DNA from: JBGPMO01 sp041487075
Lineage (GTDB): Bacteria > Patescibacteriota > Minisyncoccia > UBA6257 > 1-14-0-10-40-38
DNA length: 8,953 nucleotides
Assembly (NCBI GenBank): GCA_041487075.1
Contig: JBGPMO010000025.1
Location: 1-8,953, forward strand
Direction: 5' to 3'
The notes beneath the pieces were generated by a model that worked only from the letters and a program-made list of their open reading frames with translations, ran no database searches and had not been told where the DNA came from. This document shows, in pieces, positions 6,260-8,953 of this stretch. Within the stretch, counting starts at the first letter, position 1. Each line of letters starts with the position of its first letter. A program made the position numbers and the translations under genes.

Positions 6260-7054
6260 TTATCGTCGCCACAGTTTGCTCAGCATACGCATCCGTTCTT
6301 TGGCTCCAGATTCTTCTTGGCGTATGGTTTTCCCCGTGAGCGCAAGAAATGCCTCTTCGAGCGATTTTGCATTGGTTTTCGCCTTTAATGCATCGGGCGT
6401 TCCTTGGGCAACAATGCATCCATGGTCAATGATGGCGATATGGTCTGCGGTGCGATCCGCCTCTTCCATATAATGCGTGGTGAAGAACACGGTTACCCCT
6501 TCTTTCTGGTTGAGATTTTTAATATAGCTCCAGATATGGTTTCGCGTCTGCGGGTCAAGGCCGAGCGTCGGCTCGTCCAAAAAGATAATTTTCGGGTGAT
6601 GGATAAGCCCGCGCGCGATCTCAAGCCGGCGTTTCATGCCGCCCGAGAAGGTTTTTACGTAATCATCTTTACGGTCCCAGAGTTCAATGTATTTCAACAG
6701 TTCTTCGATGCGTTGCTCGCGTGTTCCGATGGGAATCCCATAGAGCACTCCGTGGAATTCCATATTTTCATACGCAGTCAATTCATCGTCAAGACTTTGA
6801 TCTTGGAAGACGATGCCGAAGGAATGCCGCACTGCATCTTGTTCATGTACAGGATCATTGCCGTTCACCTTTATCATCCCCTCGGTTGGGTGGAGGAGGG
6901 TAGTGAGCATTTTAATAGTAGTGGTTTTCCCGGCGCCATTCGGCCCCAAAAACGCGAACACTTCGCCGCGCCCCACCGTGAAAGAAATTTTATCAACCGC
7001 AGTGAAGTCGCCGAATTTCTTAGTGAGATTTTGAACTTCAATAATATGTTCCAT
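6260..7054 (-). CDS. ABC transporter ATP-binding protein (DrrA-like)
   Basis: The product has 264 residues with all catalytic motifs intact: Walker A GPNGAGKTT (37-45), Q-loop Gln84, signature FSGGM (136-140), Walker B IIFLDE (156-161) with catalytic Glu161, and switch His194. The IIFLDEPTLGLDPQTRNHIW stretch and the C-terminal extension ending SLEEAFLALTGKTIR (231-245) are typical of DrrA-type exporter ATPases. It should energise the ABC-2 permease encoded next. The ATG follows the LUD gene stop by 3 nt. An AGGA motif about nine bases upstream, inside the last LUD codons, is a plausible ribosome binding site, unlike at most starts here. Unlike the MacB-type ATPase in this window, nothing suggests loss of function. 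Confidence 0.95.
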   Translation of the reverse strand: MEHIIEVQNLTKKFGDFTAVDKISFTVGRGEVFAFLGPNGAGKTTTIKMLTTLLHPTEGMIKVNGNDPVHEQDAVRHSFGIVFQDQSLDDELTAYENMEFHGVLYGIPIGTREQRIEELLKYIELWDRKDDYVKTFSGGMKRRLEIARGLIHHPKIIFLDEPTLGLDPQTRNHIWSYIKNLNQKEGVTVFFTTHYMEEADRTADHIAIIDHGCIVAQGTPDALKAKTNAKSLEEAFLALTGKTIRQEESGAKERMRMLSKLWRR

Positions 7055-7057
7055 AGG

Positions 7058-7666
7058 TTAGAATCCTATCATTTCATTAATAATGAGCATAGTGATGCGG
7101 CTGGCTTGAAATTCCTTATTGATGATGAGGATTTTATTCACGGCGCTATTTACTCCATATGCTTTTTTCGCGCGCGCGTTTTCAAGCGGAAACGTGTATT
7201 CATAAATGCGTTTAAATCCCTCTGCCCTGTCTTTGACGAGTTTTTGGGCGCCGGCAATCCAGAGGACGTGCGGAGCGCCGCCGGCATACGCGGAGAGCTG
7301 GCTTCCGCTAGCCGATGCAATCATAACCGTGCCGTCTTCCGTAACCGCATGAACCGATCCGACTGCCCACTCCGGCGCCGCTCCCTGCTTTTGCATTTCA
7401 AGGCCTTGCGTTTTTCGGTCCATCGCCATGAGTTTTTTCCTGACCGAGCTATATTTTCCTGATTCGTTGATTTCCTTTGCAAGCCCAATGGTATCTACCG
7501 TGACCGAAGTCATAGTCATGACTTCGGCGCCCAGGGGAATGAGCTCAAGCGCTTTTGCCTTTGCCACCTTTCCATTCGGGACGAGTATGGCTTCGATGCC
7601 GTTTGTTTTCAAAGCGGCAATGGTTTTTTCAATAGTTGCCTTCGCCGGCACTTGTGAATAGTTCAT
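7058..7666 (-). CDS. LUD-domain protein (LutC/YkgG-like, DUF162)
   Basis: The 202-residue protein has the LUD-domain pattern. Its N-terminal part includes AALKTNGIEAILVPNGKVAKAKALELIP (17-44). The core block is GSVHAVTEDGTVMIASASGSQLSAYAGG (103-130) followed by HVLWIAGAQKLVKD (133-146), with ENARAKKAYGVNSAVNKILIINKE at 162-185. LutC and YkgG proteins act with the iron-sulfur proteins LutA and LutB in L-lactate oxidation, but neither is present here, so this looks like a stand-alone LUD protein whose ligand is unknown. Its ATG overlaps the DUF134 stop (ATGA, 7663-7666), and the DrrA-like ATPase starts 3 nt after its stop, so it is tightly embedded in the exporter operon. A perfect 10+10 bp inverted repeat sits inside the gene (7504-7527). 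Confidence 0.88.
   Translation of the reverse strand: MNYSQVPAKATIEKTIAALKTNGIEAILVPNGKVAKAKALELIPLGAEVMTMTSVTVDTIGLAKEINESGKYSSVRKKLMAMDRKTQGLEMQKQGAAPEWAVGSVHAVTEDGTVMIASASGSQLSAYAGGAPHVLWIAGAQKLVKDRAEGFKRIYEYTFPLENARAKKAYGVNSAVNKILIINKEFQASRITMLIINEMIGF
7504..7527. repeat. Perfect 10+10 bp inverted repeat within the LUD gene
   Basis: ccgaagtcat (7504-7513) and atgacttcgg (7518-7527) are exact reverse complements with a 4-base centre. It lies inside coding sequence for residues near 47-55 (EVMTMTS). It could fold in the mRNA or bind a dimeric protein. No T-tract follows, so it is not an intrinsic terminator. Codon constraint may be the whole explanation. Confidence 0.6.
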
Positions 7667-7965
7667 AGTTGTTTTTCGTTTTCTTTTTGCATCGACGTTA
7701 TTTTTATCATGCGGCCATAGACGAGTGCTTCTGATATTTTTCGGTATGCAGAGGAGAGGATGCGCTGAAAGGTGCTCTGTGAGATGCCCATTTCTTTTGC
7801 TGATTTCGTCTGGTCAAGCCCGGTTATGTTTTTGAGCCGGAGCGCCTCTGTCTCTTCCGGAGAAAGTTCAATGGAAGGGAAATTTTTACAGCGGGAAATA
7901 TTTGGTTTAAAAAGGCAGGCTTTGCCAAAAAATTTGATGCGGCATAGTTTCTTCGGTCGTGTCAT
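7663..7965 (-). CDS. DUF134 family DNA-binding protein, likely operon regulator
   Basis: The 100-residue protein fits DUF134. An N-terminal RPKKLCRI...FKP motif (3-21) precedes ELSPEETEALRLKNITGLDQTKSAKEMGISQSTFQRILSSAYRKISEALV (33-82), a helix-turn-helix resembling sigma70 region 4, with the recognition helix about 62-75. Members are regarded as predicted transcription factors. Three cysteines (Cys8, Cys17, Cys26) are evenly spaced as C-x8-C-x8-C ahead of the helix-turn-helix, so metal or redox sensing is conceivable but unproven. It is the first gene of the operon with LUD, ABC exporter and membrane protein; its TGA overlaps the LUD ATG. A 9+9 bp palindrome covering the promoter ends two bases before its start codon, which makes autoregulation likely. 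The C-terminal tail (91-100) is charged and probably disordered. Confidence 0.88.
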   Translation of the reverse strand: MTRPKKLCRIKFFGKACLFKPNISRCKNFPSIELSPEETEALRLKNITGLDQTKSAKEMGISQSTFQRILSSAYRKISEALVYGRMIKITSMQKENEKQL

Positions 7966-7967
7966 AC

Positions 7968-7993
7968 GGGTATATAGTTATGAATATATACCC
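7968..7993. promoter_or_regulatory. Palindromic operator at the DUF134 operon promoter
   Basis: GGGTATATA (7968-7976) and TATATACCC (7985-7993) form a perfect 9+9 bp inverted repeat with an 8-base centre, starting two bases before the DUF134 ATG. It contains the -10 box and the predicted transcription start. Binding by a dimer would block initiation; the DUF134 protein is the obvious candidate (inference). Confidence 0.6.
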
Positions 7994-8011
7994 ATAACCG
8001 ATCCTGGTCAA
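7983..8011 (-). promoter_or_regulatory. Strong sigma70-type promoter of the DUF134-LUD-ABC operon
   Basis: The minus strand reads -35 TTGACC (8011-8006), a 17-base spacer, and -10 TATATT (7988-7983). Each box matches consensus at five of six positions. The expected start is near 7976, about ten bases from the ATG, leaving almost no leader for a ribosome binding site. Confidence 0.75.
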
Positions 8012-8040
8012 GGAAATCTCCTGTGGATAACTTTTATTTT

Positions 8041-8066
8041 AAAACCCCCTGCCGAAGGGCAGAGGG
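8041..8066 (-). terminator. Intrinsic terminator after the PspC gene
   Basis: On the minus strand a 9-bp stem (arms 8066-8058 and 8053-8045) with a CTTC loop is followed by TTTT and an A/T-rich stretch. One pair is G-U in minus-strand RNA but would be a C-A mismatch in plus-strand RNA, which supports minus-strand orientation. It lies 29 nt after the pspC stop and insulates the next promoter. The T-tract is short. Confidence 0.65.
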
Positions 8067-8095
8067 ATGGAGTGGATTAAGAACTTCAGGTAGCT

Positions 8096-8314
8096 TTATT
8101 TGGTATGGGTTTCGTCGTGCGAGGCACGGGGCGCCGCCGGCATGATAAAAAGGGCAAGAACATAGAGAATGACTCCGGGCGCAAAGCCAGTGAAGAGAGT
8201 GACAAAAGCATACGCGAGCCGAAGGATGGTCGGGTCAATGTCGAAATAGGTCCCGAGTCCGCCTAATACGCCGCCCAGAATTCTTTTATCTTTGCTGCGA
8301 TAGAGTTTTTTCAT
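8096..8314 (-). CDS. PspC-domain small membrane protein
   Basis: The 72-residue protein is a single PspC domain. KKLYRSKDKRILGGVLGGLGTYFDIDPTILRLAYA (2-36) contains the family's R-x3-D-x2-I-x-GV-x-GGL-x-Y-x3-D pattern. A hydrophobic hairpin follows, ending VILYVLALFIMPAAP (48-62), and then a short hydrophilic tail. In proteobacteria PspC senses envelope stress and relays it to PspA through PspB; stand-alone PspC-domain proteins are common in other bacteria and their role is less clear. No PspA, PspB or PspF is in the window. It starts 9 nt after the stop of the six-cysteine protein and ends before an intrinsic terminator, so it closes a three-gene minus-strand cluster. Confidence 0.92.
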   Translation of the reverse strand: MKKLYRSKDKRILGGVLGGLGTYFDIDPTILRLAYAFVTLFTGFAPGVILYVLALFIMPAAPRASHDETHTK

Positions 8315-8323
8315 AGGGTTTTC

Positions 8324-8485
8324 TTAATTTGGGCGCCGCGTCCAAGTCGAACGGAGATAATGCATGAATTTCCACGGTTTTTTCCCGGGCCGTCCTTTCT
8401 CGCATCGCGGGCACCGGTCGATACAGCCGCGGCAGAAAACTTTGGCGCATTTGGTACAGTCAGTTTTCTTGAATCCATGCTGCAT
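8324..8485 (-). CDS. 53-aa six-cysteine protein, probable zinc-binding
   Basis: An ATG at 8485-8483 opens 53 codons ending in TAA at 8326-8324. Cysteines 10, 13, 18, 21, 25 and 28 make three CxxC pairs (C-x2-C-x4-C-x2-C-x3-C-x2-C) within 19 residues, followed by a basic, tryptophan-containing tail (KKPWKFMHYLRSTWTRRPN). Such spacing is characteristic of zinc-ribbon or treble-clef-like metal knuckles, although iron-sulfur binding cannot be excluded; I do not recognise the family. There is no signal peptide or membrane segment, so a cytoplasmic, possibly nucleic-acid-binding protein is likely. It is spaced exactly 9 nt from both the upstream beta-rich gene and the downstream pspC gene, which supports it being a real gene that is co-transcribed with both. 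No Shine-Dalgarno motif is seen. Confidence 0.78.
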   Translation of the reverse strand: MQHGFKKTDCTKCAKVFCRGCIDRCPRCEKGRPGKKPWKFMHYLRSTWTRRPN

Positions 8486-8494
8486 AACACGCTT

Positions 8495-8953
8495 TTATTG
8501 CGGGCTTAAAACTTTTACCCCGACCGAGAATGAGTTGCTCCGTAGCGTGCAGTTGCCTGGCCCTACGGTTTTGAAGTGTAGGGTATAAAGGGGTGCGACA
8601 GCAGTTGCTCCTCCTTGTGTGATAACGGCTACCCCCGCTGCGCAGAACAGATTACTTTTAGGATACTTGGTTCCATTTAAGATGACGGTAAAATCGGCGT
8701 TCGGATAATAGGTAAAGGTTTTCCCGGAATCATATTCCGTTATTTCGGTTAAGAGTGCGGTATCGAGCGTGGTTACTTTGGTGACGGTCATCGCGCCTGG
8801 TTTTGTGGGCGTTCCCGCGACGCGGACAAAGGCGCCGCTCTGGAGGTATTGAAACGAAGAGGTTTTGCCATAAACATCAACAAATTTTGTTTGGGCGGTT
8901 ACCGAAAGGTTCATCAGGCGTTCCGTCGTTGAAAGAGTAATAAGGTTTCGATC
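8495..8953 (-). CDS. Hypothetical beta-rich protein, probably exported; 5' end outside window
   Basis: The frame is open from the stop TAA (8497-8495) to the window edge, 152 residues. A Met at 8914 would give 139 residues, but the coding frame continues upstream (ITLSTTERL), so this is probably the C-terminal part of a longer protein. The sequence is rich in Thr, Val, Ser and Gly and predicts beta strands. The part TKFVDVYGKTSSFQYL...GAFVRVAGTP...MTVTKV resembles the small beta-barrel repeats of DUF5666-type secreted proteins (a weak, pattern-based suggestion). Two cysteines occur near FCAAGV and GNCTLRS and could form a disulfide. There are no membrane helices in the visible part. It is the first visible gene of the cluster with the six-cysteine protein and PspC. 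Confidence 0.7.
   Translation of the reverse strand, partial: DRNLITLSTTERLMNLSVTAQTKFVDVYGKTSSFQYLQSGAFVRVAGTPTKPGAMTVTKVTTLDTALLTEITEYDSGKTFTYYPNADFTVILNGTKYPKSNLFCAAGVAVITQGGATAVAPLYTLHFKTVGPGNCTLRSNSFSVGVKVLSPQ

Noticed and set aside
6404..7462. 352-codon plus-strand open frame
   Set aside because: It lies antisense to the DrrA-like ATPase and LUD genes, both of which have unmistakable family motifs. Its translation shows no recognisable domain and it runs across the border of two real genes.

Overview
The window is a compact block of bacterial chromosome. Every gene I can support lies on the minus strand, so the text below goes from high to low coordinates, in the direction of transcription. 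I infer a Patescibacteria/CPR-like organism, without a database check. The reasons are short genes, 4-nt ATGA gene overlaps, few Shine-Dalgarno motifs, promoters sitting almost on start codons, and a MacA-like adaptor with the long coiled-coil insert and 'YTKSDDAIRN...DQFFSNPR' signature I associate with that group. The genetic code looks standard: TGA ends three genes at ATGA overlaps and Trp is written TGG. There is no tRNA, rRNA, CRISPR array, transposase or integrase. No gene-free stretch exceeds about 130 bases.

Region A (8953-8041) is a small envelope cluster. It holds the C-terminal part of a probably exported beta-rich protein, then a 53-aa protein with six cysteines in three CxxC pairs, then a 72-aa PspC-domain membrane protein. 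Spacings are 9 nt, and a hairpin terminator follows.

Region B (8011-4948) is an apparent five-gene operon: a DUF134 DNA-binding protein, a LUD-domain (LutC/YkgG-like) protein, a DrrA-like ABC ATPase, a DrrB-like ABC-2 permease, and a YdjM/DUF457-like membrane protein. It begins at a strong sigma70-type promoter whose -10 lies inside a 9+9 bp palindrome directly before the DUF134 start codon. DUF134 therefore probably controls its own operon.

Region C (4899-1348) is a MacA-MacB type tripartite export operon with its own promoter: adaptor, ATPase, permease, the last two joins being ATGA overlaps. The adaptor is cut by a single in-frame TGA at codon 228. The ATPase also carries an unusual signature motif (LSGVQ for LSGGQ). 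The operon may be decaying, or the adaptor may be made by readthrough or re-initiation.

Region D (1340-1) is a base-excision-repair pair: endonuclease III, with an incomplete iron-sulfur cysteine set, and a 3-methyladenine DNA glycosylase whose last codons leave the window. Between them is a possible 25-aa, very basic peptide. The glycosylase gene contains five tandem heptanucleotide units read as protein.
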